Source: Paracoccus marcusii
GTDB taxonomy: Bacteria > Pseudomonadota > Alphaproteobacteria > Rhodobacterales > Rhodobacteraceae
Length of the DNA stretch: 64,000 nt
NCBI RefSeq assembly: GCF_028621715.1
Contig: NZ_CP117466.1
Coordinates: 3,111,812 to 3,175,811 of the forward strand
Reading direction: 5' to 3'
Both the position numbers and the translations under genes were made by a program. Positions 25,324 through 35,130 of the stretch are shown one piece after another; position 1 is the stretch's first letter, and each line of letters begins with the position of its first letter. The notes beneath the pieces are model-generated. The model was not told the origin of the DNA, searched no databases, and saw only the letters and a list, made by a program, of their open reading frames with translations.

Positions 25324-26580
25324 TCAGGTCGCAGGCTGGGGCGACGGGTCGTCCGACTGCGCCTCCTCCAGCACTGCGTCGACCGCCAGGGGGGTGGCGT
25401 TGGGCGTGATGACCGCAAAGCTGCCCTGTTCGTCCGGGGTCAGGGCGCGACGCTGCGTGGTGCGCCATCCCGCATAGGCCGTCAGCAGCGCCAGCAGGAC
25501 GCCCATGTAGACCCAGTACCCGTCGGGCCCGATGATCCCCATCATCCAACCGGTGATGATCGGCCCGCCCATGCTGCCGATGCCATAGATGAACAGAAGG
25601 CCCGCCGATGCCGACGCCATGTCGGACTGATCCAGATAGTCGTTGGTATAGGCCAAGAGCAGCGCATAGACCGGGTTCGCGACCCCGCCCATGATCGCCC
25701 CAGCGATGACCAGGCCAAGGGTTCCGGGCTGTGCCGCGACGGTCACCAGGCCGCACAGCCCGCCGATGGCGGACATGCCCAGGACCAACTTGCGCCGGTC
25801 ATAGCGGTCCGAAATCCAGCCGATCGGATATTGCAGGACCAGGCCCCCCGCATAGATCGCGGCCACGAACAGGCTGATCTGCGCCACCGACAGCCCGATC
25901 TGGGCGCCCCAGACCGACGACATGCCCGACAGGACCGAGAACACGCCCCCGATCAGGAAGATCCCCACGCAGCCCAGCGGCGATGCCTTGTACAGCTTTG
26001 CAAAGGACATCCGCTTGATCGTCTGGAACTGCGGCGCGGGCTGGGCCGACAGCAGGATCGGCGTGAAGGCCAGCGACACCAGCACCGACGGGATGATGAA
26101 CAACAGATAACCCGCCGGGCTGCTGACGTTCAGCAGGGCCTGCGCGATCACGATGCCCAGCAACTGCACGATCATGTAGAGCGACAGCGCCTGGCCGCGG
26201 TTCTCGTTCGTGGAGCCGGCGTTCAGCCAGCTTTCCGCCGTGACATAGACCCCGCAGAAGCAGAACCCGATCAGGAACCGCAGGACCGTCCAGCTGATCC
26301 AGTGCGGCTCGACCGCGAACAGGACCAGCACGGCGCTGATCAGCGACCCCAGGGCGGCAAAGACGCGGACATGGCCGACGTTCTTGATCAGGTCGGGCAC
26401 GGTCAGGCTGCCCAGCAGGAACCCGCCGTAATAGCTGGCCATGACGATGGACATCTGGAAGGTCGGGATGCCCTCGATCCCGCCGCGGATGCCCAGCAGG
26501 GTGCCCTGCATGCCGTTGCCGACCATCAGCAGAAGGATGCCGAGCAGCAGCGGCCATGTGGTGCGCAACACCGAAATCAT
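25324..26580 (-). CDS. MFS transporter, YcaD-like
   Basis: 418-residue inner-membrane carrier with about 12 hydrophobic segments and the MFS inter-domain motif WISDRYDRRK in the middle loop. It also has a hydrophilic C-terminal tail of about 50 residues. The N-terminal TTWPLLLGILLLMVGNGMQGTLLGIRG resembles the YcaD group of uncharacterised carriers. The substrate is unknown. It lies between queA and lpd in the same direction, with 66 bases to lpd. Confidence 0.87.
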   Translation of the reverse strand: MISVLRTTWPLLLGILLLMVGNGMQGTLLGIRGGIEGIPTFQMSIVMASYYGGFLLGSLTVPDLIKNVGHVRVFAALGSLISAVLVLFAVEPHWISWTVLRFLIGFCFCGVYVTAESWLNAGSTNENRGQALSLYMIVQLLGIVIAQALLNVSSPAGYLLFIIPSVLVSLAFTPILLSAQPAPQFQTIKRMSFAKLYKASPLGCVGIFLIGGVFSVLSGMSSVWGAQIGLSVAQISLFVAAIYAGGLVLQYPIGWISDRYDRRKLVLGMSAIGGLCGLVTVAAQPGTLGLVIAGAIMGGVANPVYALLLAYTNDYLDQSDMASASAGLLFIYGIGSMGGPIITGWMMGIIGPDGYWVYMGVLLALLTAYAGWRTTQRRALTPDEQGSFAVITPNATPLAVDAVLEEAQSDDPSPQPAT

Positions 26581-26665
26581 CGCGGGTCTCGTCTTGTTCA
26601 GGGGCGTGGGGGCGGAATGCCCGACCTATGCCCGACGGGGCCCCGATGCCAGCAGGAAACCGACC

Positions 26666-27712
26666 TCAGGGGATCAGCAGCGACGCGTCGCCATAGCTGA
26701 AGAAACGATAGCCCCGTTCGACCGCATGTCCATAGATTTCCCGGATTTTCTCGGACCCCATCAGGGCCGAAACCAGCATCAGCAGCGTGGATTTGGGCAG
26801 GTGAAAGTTCGTCATCAGCCCGTCGGTCACCCGGAATTGATAACCGGGATAGATGAAGATGTCGGTCGTGCCCCGGAACGGCGCGATCCGCCCGACCTGG
26901 GGGGCGGCCGATTCGATCAGGCGCAGGGCGGTGGTGCCCACCGGGATCACCCGGCGGCCCTCGGCCTTGGCGCGGTTGATCGCCTCGGCGGCCTCGGGGG
27001 ACACCTCTCCCCATTCCGCGTGCATCCGGTGGGTGGTGACGTCGTCGACCTTGACCGGAAGGAACGTCCCCGCCCCCACGTGCAGGGTCACATGCACGAA
27101 CTGGACTCCCTGCGCCGCCAGCGTCTCCAGCAGGGGGGCGTCGAAATGCAGGCTTGCCGTGGGGGCCGCGACCGCGCCCTGCCGCGCGGCCCAGACCGTC
27201 TGATAGTCGTCGCGGTCCTGGTCGTCCGGCGCCCGCAGCGCCGCGATATAGGGCGGCAAGGGCATCGCCCCCACCTGCTGCAGCGCCGCGTCGAACGCAT
27301 CACCCGTAGCGTCGAAGACCAGGCGCAGGCCGGTCGCGGTCATCTCCGCCACGCTGGCGGACAGGGCGTCGCCGAACCGGATCACCTCGCCCACGCGCAG
27401 CTTGCGCAGCGGCTTGGCCAGCGCCTGCCAGCCTTCGGCGGCGGGTTCCAGCAGCGTGACCTCGATCCGCGCCACGGCCTCGCCCTGCGGGGTCTGGCGG
27501 GCGCGGGTGCCGGTCAGGCGGGCGGGAATGACCTTGGTGTCGTTCAGCACCAGCAGGTCGCCGGGGCGCAGGATCTGCGGCAGATCGCCCACATGCCGAT
27601 CGGCGATGGCCCCGCCTTCCGCCAGCAGCAGGCGTGCGGAACTGCGCGGCTTGGCGGGCCGCGTGGCGATCAGGTCGGCGGGCAGGTCGAAATCGAAATC
27701 GGACAGCTTCAT
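26666..27712 (-). CDS. queA: tRNA preQ1-34 S-adenosylmethionine ribosyltransferase-isomerase
   Basis: Makes epoxyqueuosine at tRNA position 34, using SAM as ribosyl donor. The 348 residues begin [20 protein letters not shown] and contain SRLLL-like [37 protein letters not shown], and [32 protein letters not shown], all classic for QueA. Full family length. No tgt or other queuosine gene lies next to it here. Confidence 0.97.
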   Translation of the reverse strand: MKLSDFDFDLPADLIATRPAKPRSSARLLLAEGGAIADRHVGDLPQILRPGDLLVLNDTKVIPARLTGTRARQTPQGEAVARIEVTLLEPAAEGWQALAKPLRKLRVGEVIRFGDALSASVAEMTATGLRLVFDATGDAFDAALQQVGAMPLPPYIAALRAPDDQDRDDYQTVWAARQGAVAAPTASLHFDAPLLETLAAQGVQFVHVTLHVGAGTFLPVKVDDVTTHRMHAEWGEVSPEAAEAINRAKAEGRRVIPVGTTALRLIESAAPQVGRIAPFRGTTDIFIYPGYQFRVTDGLMTNFHLPKSTLLMLVSALMGSEKIREIYGHAVERGYRFFSYGDASLLIP

Positions 27713-27830
27713 GGCACGGGGTTTTGCGGCCCGCCCGCGCCCGCGTCAAGCAGCCGTGATGCCAAAGCGAAAACGTCGGACTTTACAAGCCCGACAGAAT
27801 TGGTAAGTCTCCGCCCGACAGGAGCCCGCC

Positions 27831-28124
27831 ATGATCGTCTGCCACTGCGCCATGATCTCGGATCACGACATCCGCGCCGCCATCGACTGGATGCGCGCGG
27901 CGGATGCCCAGACCATCATCACGCCAGGCAAGATCTATCACGCCCTGGGCAAGCGCGCCGATTGCGGGGGGTGCATGCCGCTGTTTCTGGACACCATGCG
28001 CGCGTGCGATAAGCTGGGCGTCGCACCGCCGATTTTGCGGGCCAGAACCGACAGCAAGAAGGATGCCACCCATGAAGGGCGACGCCAAGGTCATCGAGTA
28101 TCTCAACGCCGCACTGCGCTCTGA
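27831..28124 (+). CDS. bfd: Bacterioferritin-associated ferredoxin (Bfd-like)
   Basis: 97-residue [2Fe-2S] protein with the Cys-x-Cys near the start (IVCHCAM) and Cys-x-x-Cys later (ADCGGCMP), separated as in Bfd, which reduces bacterioferritin to release stored iron. AGGAGCCCGCC precedes the ATG. It is directly upstream of bfr and its 3' end overlaps that gene by 53 bases, so the last 15 or so residues are out-of-frame extension with little family character. Low-iron induction would be expected; no operator is clearly visible. Confidence 0.88.
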   Translation: MIVCHCAMISDHDIRAAIDWMRAADAQTIITPGKIYHALGKRADCGGCMPLFLDTMRACDKLGVAPPILRARTDSKKDATHEGRRQGHRVSQRRTAL

Positions 28125-28557
28125 GCTGACGGCGGTCAGCCAGTACTGGCTGCATTACCGTCTGCAGGAGGATTGGGGCTTCGGCAAGATCGCCGCCAAG
28201 TCGCGCGCCGAATCCATCGAGGAGATGAACCACGCCGACAAGCTGATCCAGCGGATCATCTTTCTGGAGGGTCATCCCAACCTGCAGCGGCTGGACCCGC
28301 TGCGAATCGGACAGAACCTGCGCGAGACGCTGGACAGCGATCTGGCCGCGGAACATGACGCGCGCACGCTGTACATCGAGGCGCGCGACCATTGCGATGC
28401 CGTTGGCGACTATCCCAGCAAGATGCTGTTCGAGGAGCTGATCCAGGACGAGGAAGGCCATATCGACTTCTTGGAGACGCAGATCCACCTTTTCGAGACG
28501 ATCGGCGCCCAAAACTATGGCCAGCTGAACGCCAAGTCCGCCGACGAGGCCGAATAG
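28072..28557 (+). CDS. bfr: Bacterioferritin
   Basis: Iron-storage cage protein, 161 residues. It starts [31 protein letters not shown] and contains the ferroxidase-site helices (Glu18 region, [43 protein letters not shown]) and the heme-ligand Met52. AAGGA lies upstream within bfd. The pairing with bfd, in overlapping arrangement, fits coordinated storage and release of iron. Confidence 0.96.
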   Translation: MKGDAKVIEYLNAALRSELTAVSQYWLHYRLQEDWGFGKIAAKSRAESIEEMNHADKLIQRIIFLEGHPNLQRLDPLRIGQNLRETLDSDLAAEHDARTLYIEARDHCDAVGDYPSKMLFEELIQDEEGHIDFLETQIHLFETIGAQNYGQLNAKSADEAE

Positions 28558-28561
28558 GCCC

Positions 28562-29236
28562 TCAGCCCAGCCAGTCGCGGGCAATGGCGGGCAGCTGGTC
28601 GAAATGCGCCAGCAAAACCTCGGGCGCCAGGCGAGAGATCGCCTCGCCCTCGGGACCGAAGCTGACCAGTGCGACGCGCACCCCGGCAGCCGCGGCCGTC
28701 TTGCGGTCGGTCTCGGTATCGCCCACCAGGAAGGACTGCGCGACGGTGCCGCCCGCGCCCTCGACGGCGGCCTGATAGGGGCGCGGGTCGGGCTTGCGCA
28801 CCGGCAGCGTGTCCGCGCCGATCATGGCGCCGAACCGGTCGCGGATGCCCAGTTCGCGCAGCAGCGTCTCGGCCAGGGCCTCGGGCTTGTTGGTGCAGAC
28901 GGCCAGGCGGTGCCCGTCGGCGGCCAGACGGTCCAGCGCCGCCTCGACCCCCGGATACAGTCGCGTGTGCACGGCGATCGCCGCACCGTAATGGGACAGC
29001 AGGCTGTCGAAATCCTCTTCCTCGGCACCAGGCGGCAGCAGCGTATCATCCGACATCCGGCCATAGCCCGCCCGTAGCATCGCCCGTCCGCCATGAAACG
29101 CGATCAGCGCATCCGCGACCGGGTCCAGCAGGTCGCCCAGGCCCCGCGCGCGAAAGCACGCATTCGCCGCCGCGACCAGATCGCCTGACGTATCCGCCAG
29201 CGTTCCGTCCAGATCGAAGACCACCGTACCCGCCAT
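28562..29236 (-). CDS. gph: HAD-family phosphatase, phosphoglycolate phosphatase-like
   Basis: 224-residue haloacid dehalogenase hydrolase with motif I VFDLDGTLADTSGDL (Asp8 and Asp10), motif II VCTNKP, and motifs III/IV with Lys in RKPDPRPY and VGDTETDRKTAAAAG. The cap and spacing match Gph/CbbZ, which removes 2-phosphoglycolate, but other phosphate esters are possible. The ATG at 29236 follows GGGGGA. Divergent from glmU; convergent with bfr, with a four-base gap. Confidence 0.86.
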   Translation of the reverse strand: MAGTVVFDLDGTLADTSGDLVAAANACFRARGLGDLLDPVADALIAFHGGRAMLRAGYGRMSDDTLLPPGAEEEDFDSLLSHYGAAIAVHTRLYPGVEAALDRLAADGHRLAVCTNKPEALAETLLRELGIRDRFGAMIGADTLPVRKPDPRPYQAAVEGAGGTVAQSFLVGDTETDRKTAAAAGVRVALVSFGPEGEAISRLAPEVLLAHFDQLPAIARDWLG

Positions 29237-29341
29237 GCGCCATCCCCCGTGGAAATGTTCGGAAAACAAAGGTGACCGCGCCGGGCCTTTCCAGCGCGTC
29301 CCGCCCCGATTAGAACGCCATGAAGAAAAAGCAAACAGGCG

Positions 29342-30697
29342 ATGGGGGCGGTGATGTCGGAAGCTGGATTGGCGGTCGTGGTTCTGGCGGCGGGACAGGG
29401 CAGCCGGATGCAATCGGACCTGCCCAAGGTCCTGCACCGTCTTGGCGGGGTGCCGCTGGTCGGGCATGCGCTGCGCGCGGCGCGCAACCTGCAGCCGGAA
29501 CAGATCGTGGTCGTGACGGGCCACGGCGCGGACGCCGTCGCCCGGGCGGTGGCCAAGCTGGACCCCGAGGCCGCGACCGTGCTGCAGGCCGAACAGCTGG
29601 GCACCGGGCACGCCGTGCGCCAGGCACTGCCCAGCCTGGAAGGATTTGAGGGACGGGTGATCATCCTTTATGGTGACACCCCCTTCATCGCCCAGGAGAC
29701 GCTGGACGAACTGGCAGCCCACCCCGCAGATCTGGTCGTTCTGGGCTTCGAGGCGGACGATCCCGGCCGCTATGGGCGGCTGGTCGTCACCGACCGCGGG
29801 CTGGAGCGTATCGTCGAGTACAAGGACGCCGACGCCGCGACCCGCGAGATCGTGCTGTGCAATTCCGGCGTCATGGCGCTGCAGGCCGATCTGTTGCGCC
29901 GCCTGATCGTGGGCCTGGGCAACGACAATGCCGCGGGCGAGTACTATCTGACCGACCTGGTGGCCCTGGCCCGCGCCGAAGGGCGTCGCGCCGACGTGGT
30001 GATCTGCGACGAGGCCGAGACGCTTGGCATCAACACCCGCGCCGAACTGGCCGCAGCCGAGGCCGCCTTCCAGGCCCGTGCCCGTGCGGCGCTGATGGAA
30101 GACGGGGTGACCCTGACCGATCCGGGCAGCGTCTTTTTGGCGCTGGACACGGTCATCGGGCGCGACGCCGTGATCGGGCCCAACGTCGTCTTCGGCCCCG
30201 GCGTGACGGTGGAATCGGGCGCCGAGATCCTGCCCTTTTGCCATCTGGAGGGTTGCCATGTCAGTGAAGGGGCCACCGTCGGACCCTTCGCCCGTCTGCG
30301 CCCCGGCGCCGAACTGGGCACGGATGTCCATGTCGGCAACTTCGTCGAGATCAAGAACGCCGTCCTGGACGAGGGCGTCAAGGTCGGCCACCTGACCTAT
30401 CTGGGCGACGCCCATGTGGGCGAGCACACGAATATCGGCGCTGGTACCATCACCTGCAATTACGACGGCGTCTCCAAGCATCGGACCACGATCGGCCCGC
30501 GCGCCTTCATCGGCAGCGACACGATGCTGGTGGCCCCCGTCCATGTCGGTGCGGATGCCATGACCGGATCGGGCAGCACCATCACCGAGGACATCCCCGA
30601 CGGCGCCCTGGCCATCGGCCGGGCCCGCCAGGTCACGAAACCGGGCCTGGCGACCCGCCTGATGGCGGCGCTGCGGCTGAAGAAGGAGGCGCGCTGA
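29342..30697 (+). CDS. glmU: Bifunctional UDP-GlcNAc pyrophosphorylase / GlcN-1-P acetyltransferase
   Basis: Last two steps to UDP-GlcNAc for peptidoglycan and LPS. The 451 residues have an N-terminal uridylyltransferase (LAAGQGSRMQSDLPKVLH, EQLGTGHAV, LYGDTP) and a C-terminal left-handed beta-helix acetyltransferase with hexapeptide repeats (from about 245; RPGAELG, VGNFVEIKN, GAGTITCNYDG). Start either at 29342 or at the ATG four codons later (29354). The stop overlaps the glmS start (TGATG), linking both glucosamine genes. Confidence 0.96.
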   Translation: MGAVMSEAGLAVVVLAAGQGSRMQSDLPKVLHRLGGVPLVGHALRAARNLQPEQIVVVTGHGADAVARAVAKLDPEAATVLQAEQLGTGHAVRQALPSLEGFEGRVIILYGDTPFIAQETLDELAAHPADLVVLGFEADDPGRYGRLVVTDRGLERIVEYKDADAATREIVLCNSGVMALQADLLRRLIVGLGNDNAAGEYYLTDLVALARAEGRRADVVICDEAETLGINTRAELAAAEAAFQARARAALMEDGVTLTDPGSVFLALDTVIGRDAVIGPNVVFGPGVTVESGAEILPFCHLEGCHVSEGATVGPFARLRPGAELGTDVHVGNFVEIKNAVLDEGVKVGHLTYLGDAHVGEHTNIGAGTITCNYDGVSKHRTTIGPRAFIGSDTMLVAPVHVGADAMTGSGSTITEDIPDGALAIGRARQVTKPGLATRLMAALRLKKEAR

Positions 30698-32514
30698 TGT
30701 GCGGCATCATCGGAATCCTGGGCAACCACGAGGTTTCCCCGCAGCTGGTCGATGCGCTGAAGCGGCTGGAATACCGCGGCTATGACAGCGCCGGCGTGGC
30801 GACCGTGGACGGGACCGGACAGCTGTCGCGCCGGCGCGCGGTGGGCAAGCTGGTCAACCTGTCGGACCTGCTGGTCCATCGACCGCTGACGGGGCATGCG
30901 GGTATCGGACACACGCGATGGGCCACCCATGGCGCCGCGACCGAGGTCAACGCCCATCCTCATCAGTCCGGCCCCGTCGCCGTCGTCCATAACGGCATCA
31001 TCGAGAACTTTCGCGAACTGCGCGCCGAACTGGCCGATCGGGGCATTATGCCAGAATCGCAGACGGACACCGAAACCGTTGCGCTGCTGACCGCGCATCA
31101 CCTGGATCAGGGCCTGTCGCCGGTGGAGGCCGCCCGTGCCACGCTGGCCCGCCTGCAGGGGGCCTTTGCGCTGGCCTTCCTGTTCCAGGATCAGCCCGAC
31201 CTGCTGATCGCGGCCCGCAAGGGCAGCCCGCTGGCCGTGGGCCATGGCGACAAGGAGATGTATCTTGGTTCGGACGCGGTGGCGTTGGCGCCCTTCACGG
31301 ACCGCATCACCTATCTGGAGGATGGCGACCATGCCGTTCTGACACGCGCGGGCGTGCAGATCTGGGACGCGGAGGGCTACCAGGTCCACCGCGCCACCGC
31401 CCGCATCGATGTCGGCGCGACCGTCATCGACCGTGCCGGGCACCGTCACTTTATGGCCAAGGAAATCGCCGAACAGCCGGTGGTGATCGGCGACGTGCTG
31501 AACCATTACGTCAAGGGCGACCGCATCGTCCTGCCGGACGGCCTGGATTTCGCGGACCTGGACCGGGTGACCCTGGTCGGCTGCGGCACCGCACATCTGG
31601 CGGGGCATGTGGCGAAATACTGGTTCGAACAGCTGGCGGGCCTGCCCTGCGACATCGATGTCGCCTCCGAATTCCGCTATCGCGAACCGCCCTTGTCGGA
31701 TCGCAGCCTGTTCATCGCCGTCAGCCAGTCCGGAGAGACGGCGGATACGCTGGCCGCCCTGCATTATGCCCGCGGCAAGGTCGCGCGGACCGTGGGGCTG
31801 GTGAACGTGGGCACGTCGGCCATCGCGCGCGACGCCGACATGGCGTTGCCAACCCTGGCGGGGATCGAGGTCAGCGTGGCATCGTCCAAGGCCTTCACCT
31901 GCCAGCTGGCCGTGCTGGCCGTGCTGGCGCTGAAGGCGGCGCATGACCGTGGTCGGCTCGACGATGCCGCCCTGACGGCCCATCTGCGCGACCTGCGCGC
32001 CATCCCCGCGCTGCTGGCGCAGGCGCTGGCCCTGTCGGACGACTGCCGGATGCAGGCCGACTGGCTGGCGCAGGCCCGCGACGTCCTTTATCTGGGCCGG
32101 GGCGCATTGTACCCCGTCGCGCTGGAAGGCGCGCTCAAGCTCAAGGAGCTGAGCTACATCCACGCCGAGGGCTATGCCTCCGGAGAGCTGAAGCACGGCC
32201 CCATCGCGTTGATCGACGGCGACGTGCCGGTGGTGGTGCTGGCGCCGCATGACGCGCTGTTCGACAAGACCATCTCGAACATGCAGGAGGTGATGGCCCG
32301 TCACGGCCAGGTGCTGCTGATTTCGGACGCGGCGGGGATTGCGGCGGCGGGCGACGGCATCACGGCCAGCCTGGCCCTGCCCACCGGCGGCGGAGTGTTC
32401 CAGCCGATCCTCTATGCCGTGCCGATGCAGTACCTTGCCTATCACACGGCGGTCGCCAAGGGCACCGATGTCGATCAACCCCGCAACCTGGCAAAATCCG
32501 TCACCGTGGAATGA
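30697..32514 (+). CDS. glmS: Glutamine-fructose-6-phosphate aminotransferase (isomerizing)
   Basis: Makes glucosamine-6-phosphate from fructose-6-phosphate and glutamine, the first step to UDP-GlcNAc. The 605 residues start MCGIIGILGNHEV with the nucleophilic Cys exposed after Met removal, followed by HTRWATHG and the glutaminase domain. Two SIS sugar-isomerase domains follow (CGTAHLAG, SQSGETADT, SYIHAEGYASGELKHGP) and a C-terminal AKSVTVE. Coupled to glmU. No glmS riboswitch or sRNA target is apparent in the overlapping junction. A strong bidirectional terminator follows. Confidence 0.97.
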   Translation: MCGIIGILGNHEVSPQLVDALKRLEYRGYDSAGVATVDGTGQLSRRRAVGKLVNLSDLLVHRPLTGHAGIGHTRWATHGAATEVNAHPHQSGPVAVVHNGIIENFRELRAELADRGIMPESQTDTETVALLTAHHLDQGLSPVEAARATLARLQGAFALAFLFQDQPDLLIAARKGSPLAVGHGDKEMYLGSDAVALAPFTDRITYLEDGDHAVLTRAGVQIWDAEGYQVHRATARIDVGATVIDRAGHRHFMAKEIAEQPVVIGDVLNHYVKGDRIVLPDGLDFADLDRVTLVGCGTAHLAGHVAKYWFEQLAGLPCDIDVASEFRYREPPLSDRSLFIAVSQSGETADTLAALHYARGKVARTVGLVNVGTSAIARDADMALPTLAGIEVSVASSKAFTCQLAVLAVLALKAAHDRGRLDDAALTAHLRDLRAIPALLAQALALSDDCRMQADWLAQARDVLYLGRGALYPVALEGALKLKELSYIHAEGYASGELKHGPIALIDGDVPVVVLAPHDALFDKTISNMQEVMARHGQVLLISDAAGIAAAGDGITASLALPTGGGVFQPILYAVPMQYLAYHTAVAKGTDVDQPRNLAKSVTVE

Positions 32515-32541
32515 AAAAGGCCCGCTTCGGCGGGCCTTTCC
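32515..32541. terminator. Bidirectional terminator between glmS and trmB
   Basis: A perfect 10-bp stem, AAAGGCCCGC / GCGGGCCTTT, with a TTCG tetraloop, immediately after the glmS stop and three bases from the trmB stop. A- and T-runs on both sides allow it to serve both convergent genes. Confidence 0.9.
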
Positions 32542-33255
32542 TTACAGACGGCGAAAGGTCACGTAATGGGGCGGACGCCCCTCGCGCAGGGCCTTCTGCT
32601 CGTAACGGGTGCTGATCCAGTCGTCCCATGCGACAGCGGTGTCGTCGAGCGTCTCGAACCCGGCGGGCGGTACCTCCTCGCGGGTCTGACGGATATAGTC
32701 CGGGATGTCGCTGGCGACGCGAAAGATCCCGCCGGGGCGCATCACGCGGGCCAGGGGGCGCAGGTGTTCGGGCGTTACGAACCGCCGCCGATGGTGGCGC
32801 GCCTTGGGCCAGGGATCCGGATACATCAGGAAGGCGCGCTCGACGCTGGCATCGGGCAGCACATCCATCAGATCGCGCGCGTCGCCCGGATGGACGCTGA
32901 CATTCGTCACGCCCGCCGCCCGGATCTTTCCCAGCAGCATCGCGACGCCGTTGATGAACGGCTCGCACCCGATGATGTTGATGTCGGGATAAGTGGCGGC
33001 CATGTGGACCATGTGCTCGCCACCGCCAAAGCCAACCTCAAGCCAGACGGGGCGGTCGTTGCCGAAGATCGCGGCAGGATCGACCGGCGTTCGTTCCGGG
33101 TTGTCCTGCAGGGTGATGCCGCGGGGCCGCAGCTCGCCCAGGTCCTCGGACAGATAGCCCTTCTGGCTTTGCCGCAGGGTCTTGCCGTGCCGCCGTCCAT
33201 AGAAGTTGCGGCGGGGCGGGTTCGGATCAAAGCCGGATTCGGATGTGTCGCTCAT
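32542..33255 (-). CDS. trmB: tRNA (guanine-N7-)-methyltransferase
   Basis: Methylates G46 of tRNAs using SAM. The 237 residues show NFYGRRHGKTLRQSQ near the start, SAM-binding WLEVGFGGGEHMVHMA, IIGCEPFINGVAMLL, and the TrmB signature FLMYPDPWPKARHHRRRFV. Start at 33255 (MSDTSESG) or four codons earlier at 33267; neither has a strong ribosome site. Convergent with glmS. Confidence 0.95.
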   Translation of the reverse strand: MSDTSESGFDPNPPRRNFYGRRHGKTLRQSQKGYLSEDLGELRPRGITLQDNPERTPVDPAAIFGNDRPVWLEVGFGGGEHMVHMAATYPDINIIGCEPFINGVAMLLGKIRAAGVTNVSVHPGDARDLMDVLPDASVERAFLMYPDPWPKARHHRRRFVTPEHLRPLARVMRPGGIFRVASDIPDYIRQTREEVPPAGFETLDDTAVAWDDWISTRYEQKALREGRPPHYVTFRRL

Positions 33256-33307
33256 GATGCCGGGCATTGCCGCAAGCGCGGCGCGGTTTCAAGCCCCCTG
33301 TGCGCCT

Positions 33308-33437
33308 TTGCGTCCCGCGGTGGCCGGGGGGCTTCGCACCCCCCGGACCCCCTGCGGGATGATCAAGCCTTCGCCTCCGCTCCGTGGGACATCGGGGGGT
33401 CCGGGGGGCTGGCCCCCCGGCCCATCGCGGGACGCAA
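33308..33437. repeat. Large imperfect inverted repeat (REP/BIME-like element)
   Basis: Two arms of about 46 bases, 33308-33353 and 33391-33437, are near-complementary. The left arm begins TTGCGTCCCGCGGTGGCC and the right arm ends GGCCCATCGCGGGACGCAA. Each arm also contains its own smaller hairpin (GGGGGGCTTCGCACCCCCC and GGGGGGCTGGCCCCCC). A 37-base centre separates them. It fills the gap between trmB and rnj, with no coding potential. It looks like an extragenic palindromic element that could be present in many copies, or a strong folding barrier to transcription. Confidence 0.8.
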
Positions 33438-33453
33438 GCAAGCCTGGTTCCGG

Positions 33454-35130
33454 TCAGTCGGCCATCAGGCGGCTGATGCTGACGGTGACCTCGGGCTTCT
33501 TGCCGATCTCCTCCATCGCGACCTGGCGGGTGATCTTGCGGATCGCCTCGTCCATCTTGCCGTCGTCGCGCACGGTGCGGGCATCGGCACGCTCCAGGAA
33601 CTCGGACAGCTCGGCCTCGATCTGGCGGGCCAGGTCGCCGCCCGAACGGGTCCGCTCGGACAGGCCCATCAGTTCGACCCAAGCATCGGGCAGGACATTG
33701 TCGTCCTCGTCCACGATCACGCTGACCATCGCGTGCCCGTTCAGCGCCATGCGGATGCGGTCGCGTACGACCCCGTCCATCGCGCCGATCAGCAAGTTGC
33801 CGTCGAGATAGAGACGCCCCGTTTCGACCTGATCACAGACCTTGGGGCGATCGCCCGTCAGGTCCAGCATCGTGCCGTTGGTCACGATCTCGGCGGTCAT
33901 GCCCTTGGCACGGGCCAGCATCACGTGTTCGCGCAGGTGCAGGTGCTCGCCATGCATGGGGATCACGACCTTGGGCCGCAGCAGGTCGTGCATCGCCTCG
34001 ATGTCGGGCCGGTTCGCGTGACCCGAGACGTGGTAGAGCCCGTCATCGGCGTCCCAGACCTCGACTCCGGCCTCGCTCAGCGCATTCATGATGCGGCCGA
34101 CCGACTTCTCGTTGCCAGGGATGGTCTTGGAGCTGAAGAGGAAGCTGTCCCCCTCCTTCAGCGACAGGCCCAGATAGCGGCCGCGCGACAGTTGCGCGCT
34201 GGCGGCGCGACGCTCTCCCTGGCTGCCGGTGACCAGCAGCAGGACCTTGTTGCGGGGCAGCTTGGCGGCCTCCTCGGGCCCGATCGTCTCGGGGAAATCC
34301 TTCAGGATGCCGCTGTCGAAGCCCACGCTGACCATGCGCCGCATCGCGCGGCCCAACAGGCAAACCTTGCGCCCCGAGGCGCGGGCCGCATCGGCCAGCG
34401 TCTTCAGACGCGCAATGTTGCTGGCAAAGGTGGTGGCCACGACCATGTTCTGCTGCGCCATGACCCATTCCAGGATCGGGGTCGCCAGAACCGCCTCGGA
34501 CCGGCCGGGATGGGTCGAAAAGATGTTCGTGCTGTCGCAGGCTAGGACCTTGACGCCCTTACCTTCTGCCGCGATCTGCGACAGGCCGACCGGGTCGAAG
34601 GCGTCGCCCACGACCGGGGTCACGTCCATCTTGAAGTCGCCCGTATGCACGACCCGACCCGCAGGCGTATCGATGATCAGCGCGCTGCTTTCCGGGATCG
34701 AGTGGCTGATCGGCACGAACTGCACGCCAAAGGGGCCGACATTGGTCACGGCAGGGCGCGCTTCGGTGATGTTGACCACCTCGGACGGCAGGCCGTGCTC
34801 TTCCATCTTCAGGCGCACCAGCGTCCCGGTGAAGCGGCGCGCATAGATCGGCACGTCCAGCCGCTTCCACAGATGCGCGATGGCACCGATATGGTCCTCG
34901 TGGCCGTGGGTGACGAAGATCGCCTCCAGCCGGTGGCGATTCTTCTCCAGCCAGGTCAGGTCGGGCATGATCAGGTCGATCCCCGGGCTGCCCTCCATGT
35001 CGCCGAAGGTTACGCCCAGGTCCACCAGGATCAGCCGCTCCTTGCCGGGCAGGCCGTATCCATAGACATAGGCGTTCATGCCAATTTCGCCCGCTCCGCC
35101 GAGCGGCAGATAGATCAGGCGTTCAGCCAT
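33454..35130 (-). CDS. rnj: Ribonuclease J
   Basis: Metallo-beta-lactamase/beta-CASP nuclease (5'-exo and endo) for RNA maturation and decay. The 558 residues carry the metal-binding motif THGHEDHIGAI (His75, His77, Asp79, His80), VHTGDFKMD, the beta-CASP core, and SGHANRPD further on, then a C-terminal domain. Many alphaproteobacteria carry one RNase J. It is the last gene of the long leftward nuo-birA-coaX run and overlaps coaX by eight bases. Confidence 0.94.
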   Translation of the reverse strand: MAERLIYLPLGGAGEIGMNAYVYGYGLPGKERLILVDLGVTFGDMEGSPGIDLIMPDLTWLEKNRHRLEAIFVTHGHEDHIGAIAHLWKRLDVPIYARRFTGTLVRLKMEEHGLPSEVVNITEARPAVTNVGPFGVQFVPISHSIPESSALIIDTPAGRVVHTGDFKMDVTPVVGDAFDPVGLSQIAAEGKGVKVLACDSTNIFSTHPGRSEAVLATPILEWVMAQQNMVVATTFASNIARLKTLADAARASGRKVCLLGRAMRRMVSVGFDSGILKDFPETIGPEEAAKLPRNKVLLLVTGSQGERRAASAQLSRGRYLGLSLKEGDSFLFSSKTIPGNEKSVGRIMNALSEAGVEVWDADDGLYHVSGHANRPDIEAMHDLLRPKVVIPMHGEHLHLREHVMLARAKGMTAEIVTNGTMLDLTGDRPKVCDQVETGRLYLDGNLLIGAMDGVVRDRIRMALNGHAMVSVIVDEDDNVLPDAWVELMGLSERTRSGGDLARQIEAELSEFLERADARTVRDDGKMDEAIRKITRQVAMEEIGKKPEVTVSISRLMAD

